A stretch of DNA of 64,000 nt from Dyella sp. ASV21 (GTDB lineage: Bacteria > Pseudomonadota > Gammaproteobacteria > Xanthomonadales > Rhodanobacteraceae), in assembly GCF_016428975.1 (NCBI RefSeq), contig NZ_JAELTT010000018.1:1-64000 (forward strand), given 5' to 3'. Within the stretch, counting starts at the first letter, position 1; the number at the start of each line of letters is the position of its first letter. A program made the translations under genes and the position numbers. Under the pieces are notes generated by a model that was given only the letters and a program-made list of their open reading frames with translations, searched no databases and was not told the DNA's origin. Shown piece by piece: positions 24,635-35,772 of the stretch.

Positions 24635-26445
24635 AGTCGCGCCCGCGTCCGGCCCTCCACCCCTCCCGTCGCCGCAACGCCGGTCCCAGCGTCCGCAACC
24701 GCATGGTGCTGGTGGTGGCCGTGCTTGGCCTGGCCTCCTTGGGCCTGGTAGCGCGTGCGTTCGACATGCAAGTGGTGCGCAAGGGTTTCTACCAGAACCA
24801 GGCTGACGCGCGCATTCTTCGCGAGGTGCCGATTGCGGTGTCGCGCGGCACCATCTTCGACCGCAACGGCGAGCCGCTGGCGGTGTCCACCCCGGTGGTC
24901 TCGATCTGGGCCAATCCCGCCGAAGTACTGGACAACGAGAGCAAGCTGCCCGCCTTGGCCGCCGCCATCGGCATGGACGCGGATGCACTCAAGCAATACT
25001 TGGTGCAGCGATCGGAGCGCGAGTTCGTCTACCTCAAGCGCCAGATGTCGCCCGATGCGGCGCAGGCGGTGCTGGACCTCGCCGTGCCGGGCGTGAACGG
25101 GCAGCGTGAATTCCGCCGCTTCTATCCCTCCGGTCCGGTAATGGCGCATGTGTTGGGCTTCACCAATATCGACGACCATGGCCAGGAAGGCCTGGAGCTG
25201 GCCTTTGACGATTGGCTCGCCGGCAAGCCGGGTGCCAAGCGCGTGATCCGCGATCGCATGGGGCACGTGGTGGAAGACGTGGAGCTGGTGAAGGCGCCGC
25301 AACCGGGTCGCGACATCACGCTCAGCATCGATCGCCGCGTCCAGTTCCTTGCCTATAACGAATTGAAGAACACCATCGAGCAGTCCGACGCGGACTCCGG
25401 CTCCATGGTGATCATCGACGTGCGCACCGGCGAAATCCTCGCCATGGTGAACTGGCCAACCTACAACCCGAACGCGCTGCGTAGCAGCAGCCCGTCCAGC
25501 CGTCGCAACCGGGCGATGACCGACGTGGTGGAGCCGGGCTCCACCATCAAGCCGTTCGTGATGGCTGCGGCGTTGTCCAGCGGCAAATACACGCCGACGG
25601 GGCCGCTGATCGACACGGGTAACGGCCATTTCTATTACATCTCGCACGATATCCGCGATACGCATGCCTACGGCATGCTGTCGCCCACCGGCATCCTCGC
25701 CAAGTCCAGCAATATCGGCGCCGCCAAGGTGGCGATGACGCTGGATACCGGCTTGATGTACGACACCTATCGCGCTTTTGGATTTGGTTCCAGCACCAAT
25801 AGCGGCTTCCCTGGCGAGGCCTCTGGCTACCTCAAGGCCGGCAAGGGCTGGGGCATGTTGGAAAAGGCCATTCTGGCTTATGGCTACGGCCTCAACGTCA
25901 CGCCGCTGCAGTTGGCCAATGGCTACGCCACCATCGCCGATAACGGGGTGATGCATCTGCCCACTTTCGTGAAGGGCTCGGACAACGAAGCCAAGCAGAT
26001 CGTCGATCCCAAGATCGCCAACGAATTGGTGCAGATGCTGGTGTCGGTGACCCAGCCGGGCGGCACCGCGGCACCGTATGCGTGGATTGCCAACTACGCC
26101 GTCGCCGGCAAAACCGGCACGGCCCACAAGGCCGCGGCCGGCGGCTATTCCAAGAACAATTACAGCGCCGCCTTCGCAGGCATCGTGCCGGCATCCAACC
26201 CGCGCATGGCAGCGGTGGTGGTGATCGACAATCCGAAGAAGGGCAGTTACTACGGCGCGCTGGTGTCCGGCCCCGTATTCGCCAAGGTCATGGATGGCGC
26301 CTTGCGCCTCATGGACGTGCCCCCCGACAACATCGGCCGCTGGTATGTCGGCGGACCGCTGCAAGGACAGAATGGTTTGATTGGCAACAAACAGCCCACC
26401 GTGGAAACGGTGGATGACGCACCGATCGAAGGCGCGACGCCATGA
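24631..26445 (+). CDS. ftsI: septal penicillin-binding protein 3 (FtsI)
   Basis: This encodes 604 aa. A cytoplasmic basic tail and one helix (about 25-43) precede the dimerisation part (SRGTIFDRNGEPLA). The transpeptidase has SxxK as STIK (Ser304-Lys307), SSN at 359-361 and KTGT at 494-497. It crosslinks septal peptidoglycan with FtsW. It overlaps ftsL and murE by ATGA. Confidence 0.96.
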   Translation: MKSRPRPALHPSRRRNAGPSVRNRMVLVVAVLGLASLGLVARAFDMQVVRKGFYQNQADARILREVPIAVSRGTIFDRNGEPLAVSTPVVSIWANPAEVLDNESKLPALAAAIGMDADALKQYLVQRSEREFVYLKRQMSPDAAQAVLDLAVPGVNGQREFRRFYPSGPVMAHVLGFTNIDDHGQEGLELAFDDWLAGKPGAKRVIRDRMGHVVEDVELVKAPQPGRDITLSIDRRVQFLAYNELKNTIEQSDADSGSMVIIDVRTGEILAMVNWPTYNPNALRSSSPSSRRNRAMTDVVEPGSTIKPFVMAAALSSGKYTPTGPLIDTGNGHFYYISHDIRDTHAYGMLSPTGILAKSSNIGAAKVAMTLDTGLMYDTYRAFGFGSSTNSGFPGEASGYLKAGKGWGMLEKAILAYGYGLNVTPLQLANGYATIADNGVMHLPTFVKGSDNEAKQIVDPKIANELVQMLVSVTQPGGTAAPYAWIANYAVAGKTGTAHKAAAGGYSKNNYSAAFAGIVPASNPRMAAVVVIDNPKKGSYYGALVSGPVFAKVMDGALRLMDVPPDNIGRWYVGGPLQGQNGLIGNKQPTVETVDDAPIEGATP

Positions 26446-27914
26446 GCGCCCGCCTCGACCAATTGCTCCACGGCATCGCCGATACCCCTGGTGTCGGCGA
26501 TATCGTCGTTTCGGGCCTCACGCTGGACTCGCGCCAGGTGCGCGCCGGCGACGCGTTTTTCGCGCTGCGCGGCACACGCGAGCACGGCATCCACTTTGCG
26601 CCGGGCGCGGTGGCGCGCGGTGCGCGGGTGGTATTGGCCGAGGCGCCGGCGACCGATGTGACGGAGCTGGATGTGCCCGTGCTGTGGATCGACGGCCTGC
26701 ATAGTCAGGTTGGCGAGATAGCCGCGCGCTTTTTCGATCGACCCTCGGAAGCGCTGCACGTGATCGGGGTAACCGGTACCAACGGCAAAACCTCCACGGT
26801 GCAGCTGCTGGCCCAGGCGCTGGAGCATCTGGGTCATCGCGCCGCCACCATCGGCACGCTGGGTGCGGGCCTGCATGGGCAGATCAGCGAAGGTGAGCGC
26901 ACCACGCCCGACGCCATCAGCGTGCAGGGCCTGCTTGCCTCATTCCGCGAGCAGGGCGCCAGCCATGTGGCGATGGAGGTGTCCTCGCACGCGCTGGAAC
27001 AAGGGCGCGTGGCGTCGATGGCTTTCGAAGTGGCCGCGTTTACCAACCTCACCCGCGACCATCTCGACTACCACGGCAGCATGGAAGCCTACGGCGCGGC
27101 CAAGGCCAAGCTGTTCGCATGGCCGACGCTCAAGGCAGCGGCCATCAATATCGACGACGCCTTCGGTCGCACGCTCGCCACGCAGATGCCTGCCGGCAAG
27201 CGCGTGCTGCGTCTTAGCGCGGAGGGCGATGTCGCGGCGGAGATCCGCGCCACCGAGGTGGTCACTTCCGCCGAAGGGCTGGCCTTTACCCTGCACACGC
27301 CGTGGGGCACGCAGGCGGTGCGCAGCCGTTTGCTGGGGCGCTTCAACGTAGCCAACCTGCTGGCCGTGGTGGCTAGCCTGGGGGCACTGGGCGAATCGTT
27401 CCAGCGCATTGTCGAGGCGGTGGAGGCGCTGGCGCCGATCAATGGCCGCATGAATCGCCTGGGCGGCAACGATGGCCTGCCGCTGGTCGTGGTCGATTAC
27501 GCTCACACCCCGGACGCGCTGGAGCAGGCGCTCAACGCACTGCGCTCGCACTGCGAGGGTCGCCTGATCTGCGTGTTCGGCTGCGGCGGCGAGCGCGATG
27601 CAGGCAAGCGTCCTCAGATGGGCGCCATTGCCGAGCGTCTAGCCGACCGCATCATCGTGACCGACGACAACCCGCGCGGGGAAGACGGCGACACCATCGT
27701 CGCCCAGATTGTCGCTGGCCTGGCGCACCCGCGGGATGCCATCGTGCAGCGCGACCGCGCCGAGGCGATCCAGCAAGCCCTCGCTGCCGCGCAGGCAGGC
27801 GACGTGGTGCTGATCGCCGGCAAGGGGCATGAAACCTATCAGGAGGGCGCGCAAGGCAAGCGTCCGTTCGATGACCTGGCGGTCGCCCGTCACGCGCTGG
27901 AGGTGCACGCATGA
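26442..27914 (+). CDS. murE: UDP-MurNAc-tripeptide synthetase (meso-DAP adding)
   Basis: This encodes 490 aa. The ATP loop is TGTNGKTS (111-118); the ligase core has EVSSHALEQGR, and the C-terminal domain ends with TDDNPRGED. The DNPR motif (409-412) is the signature for meso-diaminopimelate, so the third residue of the stem peptide should be meso-DAP. It adds that residue to UDP-MurNAc-L-Ala-D-Glu. ATGA overlaps on both sides. Confidence 0.96.
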   Translation: MSARLDQLLHGIADTPGVGDIVVSGLTLDSRQVRAGDAFFALRGTREHGIHFAPGAVARGARVVLAEAPATDVTELDVPVLWIDGLHSQVGEIAARFFDRPSEALHVIGVTGTNGKTSTVQLLAQALEHLGHRAATIGTLGAGLHGQISEGERTTPDAISVQGLLASFREQGASHVAMEVSSHALEQGRVASMAFEVAAFTNLTRDHLDYHGSMEAYGAAKAKLFAWPTLKAAAINIDDAFGRTLATQMPAGKRVLRLSAEGDVAAEIRATEVVTSAEGLAFTLHTPWGTQAVRSRLLGRFNVANLLAVVASLGALGESFQRIVEAVEALAPINGRMNRLGGNDGLPLVVVDYAHTPDALEQALNALRSHCEGRLICVFGCGGERDAGKRPQMGAIAERLADRIIVTDDNPRGEDGDTIVAQIVAGLAHPRDAIVQRDRAEAIQQALAAAQAGDVVLIAGKGHETYQEGAQGKRPFDDLAVARHALEVHA

Positions 27915-29281
27915 TGCGCCTGAGCGCCATTGCCCTGTGGACTCGTGGTCGCCTGATCGGCACGGACGTGGAAGCCAGCGGCGTCGCCATCGACACGCGC
28001 AAGCTGCAGCCGGGCAACCTGTTCGTTGCCATCAAGGGCGAGCGCGTGGATGGGCACGATTTCCTCGCCGAAGCCAAGGCGCGCGGTGCAGTGGCTGCGC
28101 TGGTCACGCGCAAGGTGGATTTCGACCTGCCGCAAGTGCTGGTGGACGATAGCGAGCTTGCCCTGGGCGATCTGGCCAGTGCCGTGCGCGCGCAGGGCAA
28201 TGTCCGGGTGATCGGCATTACCGGCTCCAACGGCAAGACCACGGTGAAGACACTGACAGCGTCCATCCTGTCGCGCCACGGCCGTACCCACGTCAACGCG
28301 GGCAACTACAACAACGAGCTGGGCCTGCCGCTCACCCTGTTGGCGATGCCGCAGGACACCGAATACGCCGTGCTGGAGATGGGCGCGGGCAAGCCGGGCG
28401 ACATTGCTTATCTCGCTGCCATTGCGCGGCCCGATATCGGCCTCGTGAACACCATCGCGCCAGCGCATCTTGAGCGCATGGGTAGCGTGGAAGGCGTGGC
28501 CGAGACCAAGGGCGCGCTGTACCAGGCGCTGCCGGTGGATGGCGTGGCGATCATCAATGCGGACGATGCGTTCGCCAGTTTCTTCGCGGGCCTCGCCGGC
28601 ACGCGTCGCCAGCTGCGCTTTGGGCTGGACCACAAGGCTGACGTGGGTGCGGACATCCTCGCCCAGCGTGTGGACGGCTCGCACTTTCTGCTGAGCACCC
28701 CAGTGGGCGATGCCGAAGTACAGCTGCCACTGGCGGGGCGCCACAACATTGCCAATGCGCTGGCGGCGGCATCGATTGCGTTGGCGCTGGATGTGCCGCT
28801 GGACACCATCGTGGAAGGCCTCGAACAGGTTCCCGGCGTGGCCGGACGACTGCAGTTCGAGCGCATGAGCGGCGGCTGGACACTGATCGACGACAGCTAC
28901 AACGCCAACCCCGGCTCCGTCGGTGCGGCCATTGATACGCTGGCGCTGGCTTCGGGCGAGCGTTGGCTGGTGCTGGGCGATATGGCCGAACTGGGCGACA
29001 ACGCCTCCGCCCTGCATGCGGGCATCGGCGAGCGCGCCCACCAGCGCGGCATCGATCGCCTGTTTGCGGTAGGCCCCCTGAGTGCCGCGGCGATCAAGGC
29101 CTTCGGCCAAGGCGCTGAGCATTTCAACGATAAGACGGCGCTGATCGCCGCGCTCCAGCAACACCTGCACGGCGGCGTCACCTGCCTGATCAAGGGCTCG
29201 CGCTCGTCGGGCATGGATCAGGTGGTCGCTGCACTTCGTAACAACAAGGCAAATGGGGAGGGCACATCCAATGCTGCTTGA
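27911..29281 (+). CDS. murF: UDP-MurNAc-pentapeptide synthetase
   Basis: This encodes 456 aa. The ATP loop is ITGSNGKT (103-110); [23 protein letters not shown] and [12 protein letters not shown] are family signatures. MurF adds D-Ala-D-Ala to the tripeptide, completing the pentapeptide, with ATP. It begins by ATGA inside murE and runs 11 bp into mraY. Confidence 0.96.
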   Translation: MMRLSAIALWTRGRLIGTDVEASGVAIDTRKLQPGNLFVAIKGERVDGHDFLAEAKARGAVAALVTRKVDFDLPQVLVDDSELALGDLASAVRAQGNVRVIGITGSNGKTTVKTLTASILSRHGRTHVNAGNYNNELGLPLTLLAMPQDTEYAVLEMGAGKPGDIAYLAAIARPDIGLVNTIAPAHLERMGSVEGVAETKGALYQALPVDGVAIINADDAFASFFAGLAGTRRQLRFGLDHKADVGADILAQRVDGSHFLLSTPVGDAEVQLPLAGRHNIANALAAASIALALDVPLDTIVEGLEQVPGVAGRLQFERMSGGWTLIDDSYNANPGSVGAAIDTLALASGERWLVLGDMAELGDNASALHAGIGERAHQRGIDRLFAVGPLSAAAIKAFGQGAEHFNDKTALIAALQQHLHGGVTCLIKGSRSSGMDQVVAALRNNKANGEGTSNAA

Positions 29282-30371
29282 ACTCGCAGACTGGATGGCA
29301 CGGCACTTCACCGCCTTGCACCTGTTCCAGTACATCACCTTCCGCACCATCATGGCCGCGCTCACCGCGCTGGCGATGTCGCTGTTGTTCGGTCCCAACC
29401 TCATCCGCAAGCTGGCTGATCTCAAGGCCGGCCAGGTGGTGCGCAAGGATGGTCCGCAGACGCATCTGTCCAAGGCCGGCACGCCGACCATGGGTGGCGT
29501 CATGATCCTGCTGGCGGTGACGCTGTCCACCTTGTTGTGGACCGACCTGCACAACCGCTACGTGTGGCTGGTGCTGGCGGTGCTGCTGTGCTTCGGCGTG
29601 ATCGGCTTTTATGACGACTACAAGAAGCTGGTGCTGAAGGACAGCCGCGGTCTGGCCTCGCGCTGGAAGTATTTCTGGCAGTCCGTGTTTGGCCTGGCTG
29701 CCGCGCTGTTCCTCTATTACACCGCACCGCAGGCGACCGGCAGCCTGCCGGTCGCCGAGACGGCGCTGTACTTGCCGCTGTTCAAGCAGGTGGCCATTCC
29801 GCTGGGCATCCTGTTTGTGGTGGTTGCCTATTTCATGATCGTGGGCTTCTCCAACGCGGTGAACCTCACCGACGGCCTGGATGGCCTGGCCATCATGCCG
29901 ACCGTGCTGGTCTCGGGCGCGCTGGGCATATTCGCCTACCTGGCCGGCAACAAGGTGTTCTCCGAATACCTCGGCATTCCCTCTATTCCGGGCGCGGGCG
30001 AGCTGGCGATTTTCTGTGGCGCGCTATCCGGCGCAGGCCTTGGCTTTCTCTGGTTCAACACGTATCCCGCCCAGGTGTTCATGGGCGATGTGGGCGCGCT
30101 CGCCATTGGCGCCGCGCTGGCGGCCATTGCCGTCATCGTGCGCCAGGAGATCGTGCTGCTGGTGATGGGCGGCGTATTCGTGATGGAAACCGCCTCGGTG
30201 ATGATCCAGGTCGCCAGCTTCAAGATGACCGGCAAGCGCGTGTTCCGCATGGCGCCGATCCATCATCACTTTGAACTCAAGGGCTGGCCCGAGCCGCGTG
30301 TGATCGTGCGTTTCTGGATCATCAGCGTCGTACTGGTGCTGATTGGCCTCGCCACGTTGAAGGTGCGCTGA
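29271..30371 (+). CDS. mraY: phospho-MurNAc-pentapeptide translocase
   Basis: This encodes 366 aa with about ten helices. It contains [35 protein letters not shown] and [11 protein letters not shown], the conserved cytoplasmic loops with catalytic Asp residues, and ends with [10 protein letters not shown] and a REIW-like region. MraY makes lipid I from UDP-MurNAc-pentapeptide and undecaprenyl phosphate. ATG 29271 is chosen because GGGGAGGG lies upstream; an earlier in-frame GTG (29253) is inside murF. It lies 2 bp before ftsW, so murD, usually found here, is absent. Confidence 0.96.
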   Translation: MLLELADWMARHFTALHLFQYITFRTIMAALTALAMSLLFGPNLIRKLADLKAGQVVRKDGPQTHLSKAGTPTMGGVMILLAVTLSTLLWTDLHNRYVWLVLAVLLCFGVIGFYDDYKKLVLKDSRGLASRWKYFWQSVFGLAAALFLYYTAPQATGSLPVAETALYLPLFKQVAIPLGILFVVVAYFMIVGFSNAVNLTDGLDGLAIMPTVLVSGALGIFAYLAGNKVFSEYLGIPSIPGAGELAIFCGALSGAGLGFLWFNTYPAQVFMGDVGALAIGAALAAIAVIVRQEIVLLVMGGVFVMETASVMIQVASFKMTGKRVFRMAPIHHHFELKGWPEPRVIVRFWIISVVLVLIGLATLKVR

Positions 30372-30373
30372 TC

Positions 30374-31603
30374 ATGCTCTTGGACACCACCCAGGCCAAG
30401 CGACGACAAGGACCCCGCGGCAGCTTCGATATGCCGCTGGTGGTTGCGCTCGTCGGTTTGGCCAGCATTGGCGTGGTGATGGTCACCTCCAGTTCCATTG
30501 CCGTGGCCGACAGCCAGCACATAGGCGCGTTCTACTTTTTGAAGAAGCACCTGCTGTTCCTCAGCCTGGGCATGGTGCTGGCGGGTATCGCCATGCGCAC
30601 CGAGCTGAAGCTGCTGGAAAAGCATGCCTACCTGCTGCTTGGCGGTGCCGTGCTGTTGCTGTTGATGGTATTCGTGCCGGGTATCGGCATGCGCATCAAC
30701 GGCGCGCGTCGCTGGCTGAACTTCTTGATCACCAGCTTCCAGCCGGTAGAGGCCGTGAAGCTGATCATGGTGGTGTACACCGCCAGCTACCTCATTCGTC
30801 ACCGCGAGAGCGTGGAAACCTCGTTCTGGGGCCTGTTCAAACCGATCATGGTGGCCGGCATGTTCGTCGTGCTGTTGCTGCTGCAGCCGGACTTCGGCTC
30901 GGCCACGCTGATGATCGCAGTGACCATCGGCATGATCTGGCTGGGCGGCGCCAAACCGGTTTACCTGGGCCTGATGGGCCTGCCGGTGGTGGCGCTGTTG
31001 TGGTTCGTGGCGAAGTTCGAGCCGTATCGCATGCGTCGCCTCACCTCTTTTATCGATCCCTGGGCCGATCCGTTCAACGATGGTTTCCAGCTCACCCAGT
31101 CACTGATGGCCATCGGCCGTGGCGAGTGGACCGGCGTGGGCCTGGGTTCGAGCGTGCTCAAGCTCTCCTATCTGCCTGAAGCGCACACCGACTTCATCTT
31201 TGCGGTGATTTCCGAGGAACTTGGTCTGGCCGGCATCCTGCTGGTGATGGGCCTGTTCGCGCTGGCCGTGGGTCGCGGCCTCTACATGGGCCTGAAGGGT
31301 GTGGAGATGGGCCAGCGTTTCGCTGGCTATGTCGCGTTTGGCATCTCCTTGATGCTGGCCATGCAGACCATGGTGTCGATTGGCGTGAACCTGGGTGCGC
31401 TGCCGACCAAAGGCCTGACCCTGCCGCTGATCAGCTATGGCGGTTCGTCCATCGTGCTCACCTGCGCCATGGCCGGCGTGCTGCTGCGCACGACCTACGA
31501 AATCAATCGCGCCATGGACGCGCGCCAAATGGCTGCGCGCAACCCTGTCAACGCCGTGCCCGATGCCAATCCAGCAGTGGCTGGCGGGATGGTGACGCCA
31601 TGA
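30374..31603 (+). CDS. ftsW: septal peptidoglycan glycosyltransferase FtsW
   Basis: This encodes 409 aa with about ten helices (SEDS family). Signatures seen are [19 protein letters not shown], and [15 protein letters not shown] near the end, typical of FtsW/RodA. It polymerises lipid II at the septum together with FtsI. It follows mraY by 2 bp and overlaps murG by ATGA. Confidence 0.95.
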   Translation: MLLDTTQAKRRQGPRGSFDMPLVVALVGLASIGVVMVTSSSIAVADSQHIGAFYFLKKHLLFLSLGMVLAGIAMRTELKLLEKHAYLLLGGAVLLLLMVFVPGIGMRINGARRWLNFLITSFQPVEAVKLIMVVYTASYLIRHRESVETSFWGLFKPIMVAGMFVVLLLLQPDFGSATLMIAVTIGMIWLGGAKPVYLGLMGLPVVALLWFVAKFEPYRMRRLTSFIDPWADPFNDGFQLTQSLMAIGRGEWTGVGLGSSVLKLSYLPEAHTDFIFAVISEELGLAGILLVMGLFALAVGRGLYMGLKGVEMGQRFAGYVAFGISLMLAMQTMVSIGVNLGALPTKGLTLPLISYGGSSIVLTCAMAGVLLRTTYEINRAMDARQMAARNPVNAVPDANPAVAGGMVTP

Positions 31604-32667
31604 ACGCGCCGGTGTTGATCATGGCCGGCGGTACTGGCGGACATATCTTCCCGGGCCTTGCCGTGGCCGAGGCGCTGCGTGCGCAGGGCGTGCCGGTCGT
31701 GTGGCTGGGTGCCGAGGGTGGCATGGAAACACGCGTGGTACCGGCGCATGGCGTGGAGCTGATCACCGTGCCGGTGGGCGGTTTGCGCGGTAAGGGCCTG
31801 AAAACGCGTTTGCTGGCGCCGCTGATGCTGGCGCGTGCCTTGCTCGCCTCGCTGCGTGTATTGCGCAAGGTCAAGCCGCGCAGCGTGCTCTCCATGGGCG
31901 GTTATGTGGCTGGCCCGGGCGGCGTGGCCGCGCGCCTTACCCGTCGCCCATTGCTGGTGCATGAGCAGAATCGCGTGGCCGGTTTCACCAATCGCAAGCT
32001 CGCCGCGCACGCTCAGCGGGTGCTGGCAGGTTTCAGCGATGCGTTGCCGGGTGCCGAATGGGTGGGCAATCCCGTACGTGGTGCCATTGCCTCGCTGCCG
32101 GCGCCCCGTGAACGCATGGCCGGTCGTAGCAGTCGTCCGCGCTTGCTGGTGCTGGGCGGCAGCCTGGGGGCGCGCGCGCTGAACCTGGCGCTGCCGCAGG
32201 CGCTGGCCTTGGTGTCGCCGACGCAGCGCCCGGACGTGCTGCACCAATGTGGCAATCGCGGCATTGACGAAGCGCGCGAAGCCTATGCCAAGGCAGGCGT
32301 CGAAGCGCAGATCGTGCCCTTTATCGAAGACATGGCCGGCACCTATGCCTGGGCCGACCTCGCGGTGTGTCGCGCCGGCGCGCTCACCCTGGCCGAACTC
32401 ACCGCCGCGGGCCTGGGCGCTGTGCTGGTGCCGTTCCCGTATGCGGTGGATGACCACCAAACCCGCAATGCCGAAGCGCTGGTCGCCGCGCATGCGGCCG
32501 AGTTGATGCAGGAGAAGGATCTGGACGTACAGCAGTTGGCGCAGCGCCTGGAAGCGCTGCTGGAAAATCGCGAACGATTGATAGCGATGGGCGAAGCCGC
32601 CCGTACGCTCGCCAAGCCCGATGCGGCGGCGGTGATCGCGCGCGCCTGCGTGGAGGTGGCCGCATGA
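31600..32667 (+). CDS. murG: lipid II synthase MurG
   Basis: This encodes 355 aa. The GT-B fold starts with [16 protein letters not shown] (8-23); [13 protein letters not shown] and [14 protein letters not shown] bind the UDP-GlcNAc donor. MurG adds GlcNAc to lipid I on the inner face of the inner membrane. ATGA overlaps on both sides. Confidence 0.96.
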   Translation: MNAPVLIMAGGTGGHIFPGLAVAEALRAQGVPVVWLGAEGGMETRVVPAHGVELITVPVGGLRGKGLKTRLLAPLMLARALLASLRVLRKVKPRSVLSMGGYVAGPGGVAARLTRRPLLVHEQNRVAGFTNRKLAAHAQRVLAGFSDALPGAEWVGNPVRGAIASLPAPRERMAGRSSRPRLLVLGGSLGARALNLALPQALALVSPTQRPDVLHQCGNRGIDEAREAYAKAGVEAQIVPFIEDMAGTYAWADLAVCRAGALTLAELTAAGLGAVLVPFPYAVDDHQTRNAEALVAAHAAELMQEKDLDVQQLAQRLEALLENRERLIAMGEAARTLAKPDAAAVIARACVEVAA

Positions 32668-34106
32668 CGCCGCGCCGCCTGCTCGCTCATGAAGACTTGA
32701 TGACCACCTTCCGCCGCGTGCATTTCATTGGCATCGGCGGCGTGGGCATGAGCGGTATCGCCGAAGTGCTGCACAACCTTGGCTATGCCGTTTCCGGCTC
32801 GGACCGTGCCAACTCGGCCACCGCCCAGCGCCTGGCCCAGTTGGGTATCGAAGTGCACGTAGGCCACGCGGCCGAGCACATCGGCGATGCCGACGTGGTG
32901 GTTACCTCCAGTGCCATTCACGCGGACAACCCGGAGTTGGTCGCTGCCCGTGCGGCGCGCATTCCGGTGGTGCCGCGCGCGGAAATGCTGGGCGAATTGA
33001 TGCGCTTCCGTCGCGGTATCGCCATCGCCGGTACCCACGGCAAGACCACCACCACCAGCTTGGCGGCCAGTGTGCTGGCCGAGGCCAATTACGATCCGAC
33101 TTTCGTTATCGGTGGTCAGCTCAATGCCGCAGGCGCCAATGCGCGCTTGGGCACCGGCCAGTACCTGGTGGCCGAGGCGGACGAATCCGACGGGTCCTTC
33201 CTCATGCTCTCGCCGGTGATCGCGGCCGTCACCAACATCGACGCCGATCACCTGGAGAACTACAACGGCGACTTCGCCCTGGTGAAGAAGGCCTTCAGCG
33301 ACTTCCTGCATCGCCTGCCGTTCTACGGTCTGGCCGTGCTGTGCATGGACGATCCGGAAGTGGCTGAACTGGCCAAGTCCACCACGCGCCGCGTGATGAC
33401 CTACGGCATCGACACGGCGGACGCCGACGTGCGTGCGAGCAACCTTTCGCAGCATGGCTTCGAAATGCATTTTGACCTGTGGCTGCCGGGGCGCGCCGAC
33501 GCGCTGCCCGTCAAGCTGAACCTGCCGGGGCGCCACAACGTGCTCAATGCGCTGGCCGCTGCCTCCATCGGTTGGCAGCTGGGCGTGGAGGCCGAGGCGA
33601 TCGCGCGCGCGCTGCAAAACTTCCAGGGTGTGGGGCGCCGCTTCCACCGCCGTGGCGAGATCGCACTGGACAAGGGCACGGCGTTGCTTGTGGACGACTA
33701 CGGCCATCACCCGCGCGAGTTGGCTGCCGTGTTCGCCGCGGCTCGCGGTGGCTGGCCGGATCGTCGCCTGGTGGTGGGCTTCCAGCCGCATCGCTATAGC
33801 CGCACCCGCGATCTGCTGGATGACTTTGCCAACGTATTGGCCGAAGCCGACGTGCTGGTGCTGACTGAAGTGTATGCCGCTGGCGAAACGCCGATCGCGG
33901 GCGCCGATGGGCGTGCCCTGGCTCGCGCGGTGCGCGCGCGCGGCAAGGTCGATCCCGTGTTGGTCGATCACCCGCGTGACCTCAAAGACACGCTGCCCGC
34001 GCTGCTGCGCGACGGCGATTTGTTGCTGCTGCTGGGCGCTGGCGACATCGGCGCGGCGGCGGTGGAACTGGCGCAGGCCGGTCAACTGAAGACGAGCAAA
34101 GCATGA
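32664..34106 (+). CDS. murC: UDP-MurNAc:L-alanine ligase
   Basis: This encodes 480 aa. It has the UDP-binding start [15 protein letters not shown], the ATP loop GTHGKTTT (123-130), [10 protein letters not shown] and DDYGHHPRE. MurC adds L-Ala to UDP-MurNAc, the first amino acid of the stem peptide. ATG 32664 overlaps the murG stop; a second ATG 36 nt later starts nearer the conserved region, so the true start may be there. Confidence 0.96.
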   Translation: MTPRRLLAHEDLMTTFRRVHFIGIGGVGMSGIAEVLHNLGYAVSGSDRANSATAQRLAQLGIEVHVGHAAEHIGDADVVVTSSAIHADNPELVAARAARIPVVPRAEMLGELMRFRRGIAIAGTHGKTTTTSLAASVLAEANYDPTFVIGGQLNAAGANARLGTGQYLVAEADESDGSFLMLSPVIAAVTNIDADHLENYNGDFALVKKAFSDFLHRLPFYGLAVLCMDDPEVAELAKSTTRRVMTYGIDTADADVRASNLSQHGFEMHFDLWLPGRADALPVKLNLPGRHNVLNALAAASIGWQLGVEAEAIARALQNFQGVGRRFHRRGEIALDKGTALLVDDYGHHPRELAAVFAAARGGWPDRRLVVGFQPHRYSRTRDLLDDFANVLAEADVLVLTEVYAAGETPIAGADGRALARAVRARGKVDPVLVDHPRDLKDTLPALLRDGDLLLLLGAGDIGAAAVELAQAGQLKTSKA

Positions 34107-35038
34107 GCAAGACCATCACCGATACCGCCCAGTTTGGCCGCGTCGCCGTCGTAATGGGTGGCAGCTCCGCCGAGCGCGAAGTGTCGCTGGACTCCGGCCG
34201 CAATGTGCTGGCCGCGCTCAAGGCGCGCGGCGTCGATGCGCATGCCATCGATGGCATCCCGGCGCTTCTCGATGCCGTGCGCGCAGGCCACTTCGCCCGC
34301 GTGTTCAACATCCTGCACGGCGGTGGCGGCGAGAACGGCGAACTGCAGGGCGCGCTGCAAGCGCTGCGCATTCCCTTTACCGGTTCGGGCGTGCTGGGCT
34401 CAGCGCTTTCGCTGGACAAGATTCGCGCCAAGCTGGTGTGGCAGGCGCTGGGTTTGCCCACGCCGCGCTTCAAGGCACTGCCGCGCGGCGCCGATGTGCA
34501 CGCCGCCGCACGCGAGATCGGTTTTCCCCTGATCGTGAAGCCCGCCTGGGAAGGCTCCAGCGTGGGTGTCACCCGCGTGTTCAAGGAAGCCGACCTGGAT
34601 GAGGCGGTGGCGCTGGCCCATCGCTACCCGGGCGACCTGCTGATGGAAACGCTGATCGAAGGCGGTGAGTACACCGTGGGCGTGCTCGATCGCCAGGTGC
34701 TGGCCACCATCAACATCGTACCCACGGGCGAGTACTACGATTACAACGCCAAGTACATCGCCGAAGACACCCGATACATCTGTCCGGGCCTTGAGGGCGA
34801 AGCCGAGCGCGAGATGCAGGCATTGGCGCTGCGCGCGTTCGATGCGCTGGCCTGCTCGGGCTGGGGCCGTGTGGACATCATGCGCGACCGCGAGGGCCGC
34901 AACTGGCTCTTGGAAGTGAATACCGCGCCGGGCATGACCTCCCATTCGCTGGTGCCCAAGGCTGCCGCGGCAGCCGGCATCGATTACGAGACGCTGTGCT
35001 GGCGCGTGCTGGAAACCAGTTTCCGGGAGGACGCGTGA
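34103..35038 (+). CDS. ddlB: D-alanine:D-alanine ligase
   Basis: This encodes 311 aa, the usual DdlB length. ATP-grasp motifs: [17 protein letters not shown] at the start, LHGGGGENG, and near the end [14 protein letters not shown]. It makes D-Ala-D-Ala for MurF. It overlaps murC by ATGA and ftsQ by GTGA. Confidence 0.96.
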   Translation: MSKTITDTAQFGRVAVVMGGSSAEREVSLDSGRNVLAALKARGVDAHAIDGIPALLDAVRAGHFARVFNILHGGGGENGELQGALQALRIPFTGSGVLGSALSLDKIRAKLVWQALGLPTPRFKALPRGADVHAAAREIGFPLIVKPAWEGSSVGVTRVFKEADLDEAVALAHRYPGDLLMETLIEGGEYTVGVLDRQVLATINIVPTGEYYDYNAKYIAEDTRYICPGLEGEAEREMQALALRAFDALACSGWGRVDIMRDREGRNWLLEVNTAPGMTSHSLVPKAAAAAGIDYETLCWRVLETSFREDA

Positions 35039-35772
35039 GGGGAACCATCCGCCTCGTTGCCTGGGTTCTGGCCATCGCGCTCGTGGCGCTGCCGATCGTC
35101 GGCGTGCTGCGCGGATGGTTTGCGGCCAATCGCTGGCCGGTGACCCAGTTGACGGTGCAAGCCGAGTTCAAGCATGTGACGCCGGACGAACTCCGTGCGG
35201 TCGTCATGCCGCGTCTCGGCAAAGGGTTCTTTGCGCTCGACCTGGATGGCGTACAGAAGGCCGTGGCCGCGCTGCCGTGGGTGGAGTCGGTGGAAGCGCG
35301 CAAGCGCTGGCCCGATACGTTGATCCTGCGCATCTACGAGCGTCAGCCGTTTGCACGCTGGAACGACGACAAGCTGATCAGCCGTCAGGGTCTGGTGTTC
35401 CAGGTGCCCGATACGGAAGCCAACACCGATTTGCCGAATCTGCACGGCCCCGACGCGCGTCTGGCCGAGGTGGTGAGCTTCTACGCGGAGACGCAAAAGG
35501 CGTTCGCCAACACGCACCTGAAAATTACCGGCGTCGCGCTGACCGAGCGCGGCAGCTGGAGTCTCACCACGAGCAGCGGCGCGCAGATCGTCGTGGGCGA
35601 CCGCGACCAGGCCGGGCGCCGTCTGCGTCGCTTCCTCGATGTTTATCCGCAGCTGATGGCAGGCCACGCCGATGGTTTTGCCTATGCCGATCTTCGTTAC
35701 ACCAATGGATTTGCCGTTCGATGGCCGCCCCAGGCGAGCACCGTGAACGCTGGAGGCTCACCCCGCACATGA
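35035..35772 (+). CDS. ftsQ: cell-division protein FtsQ
   Basis: This encodes 245 aa: a short cytoplasmic start, one helix (about 6-25), a POTRA domain ([18 protein letters not shown], followed by [22 protein letters not shown]) and the FtsQ/DivIB domain ([22 protein letters not shown]). It links FtsL/FtsB to the divisome. GTG 35035 is chosen because it overlaps the ddlB stop (GTGA) and has GGGAGG 5 nt upstream. Its stop overlaps ftsA by ATGA. Confidence 0.93.
   Translation: MRGTIRLVAWVLAIALVALPIVGVLRGWFAANRWPVTQLTVQAEFKHVTPDELRAVVMPRLGKGFFALDLDGVQKAVAALPWVESVEARKRWPDTLILRIYERQPFARWNDDKLISRQGLVFQVPDTEANTDLPNLHGPDARLAEVVSFYAETQKAFANTHLKITGVALTERGSWSLTTSSGAQIVVGDRDQAGRRLRRFLDVYPQLMAGHADGFAYADLRYTNGFAVRWPPQASTVNAGGSPRT

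Noticed and set aside
24442-26364. 640-codon open frame on the minus strand opposite ftsI
   Set aside because: Antisense shadow of ftsI, with His/Gly-rich composition and no motifs.
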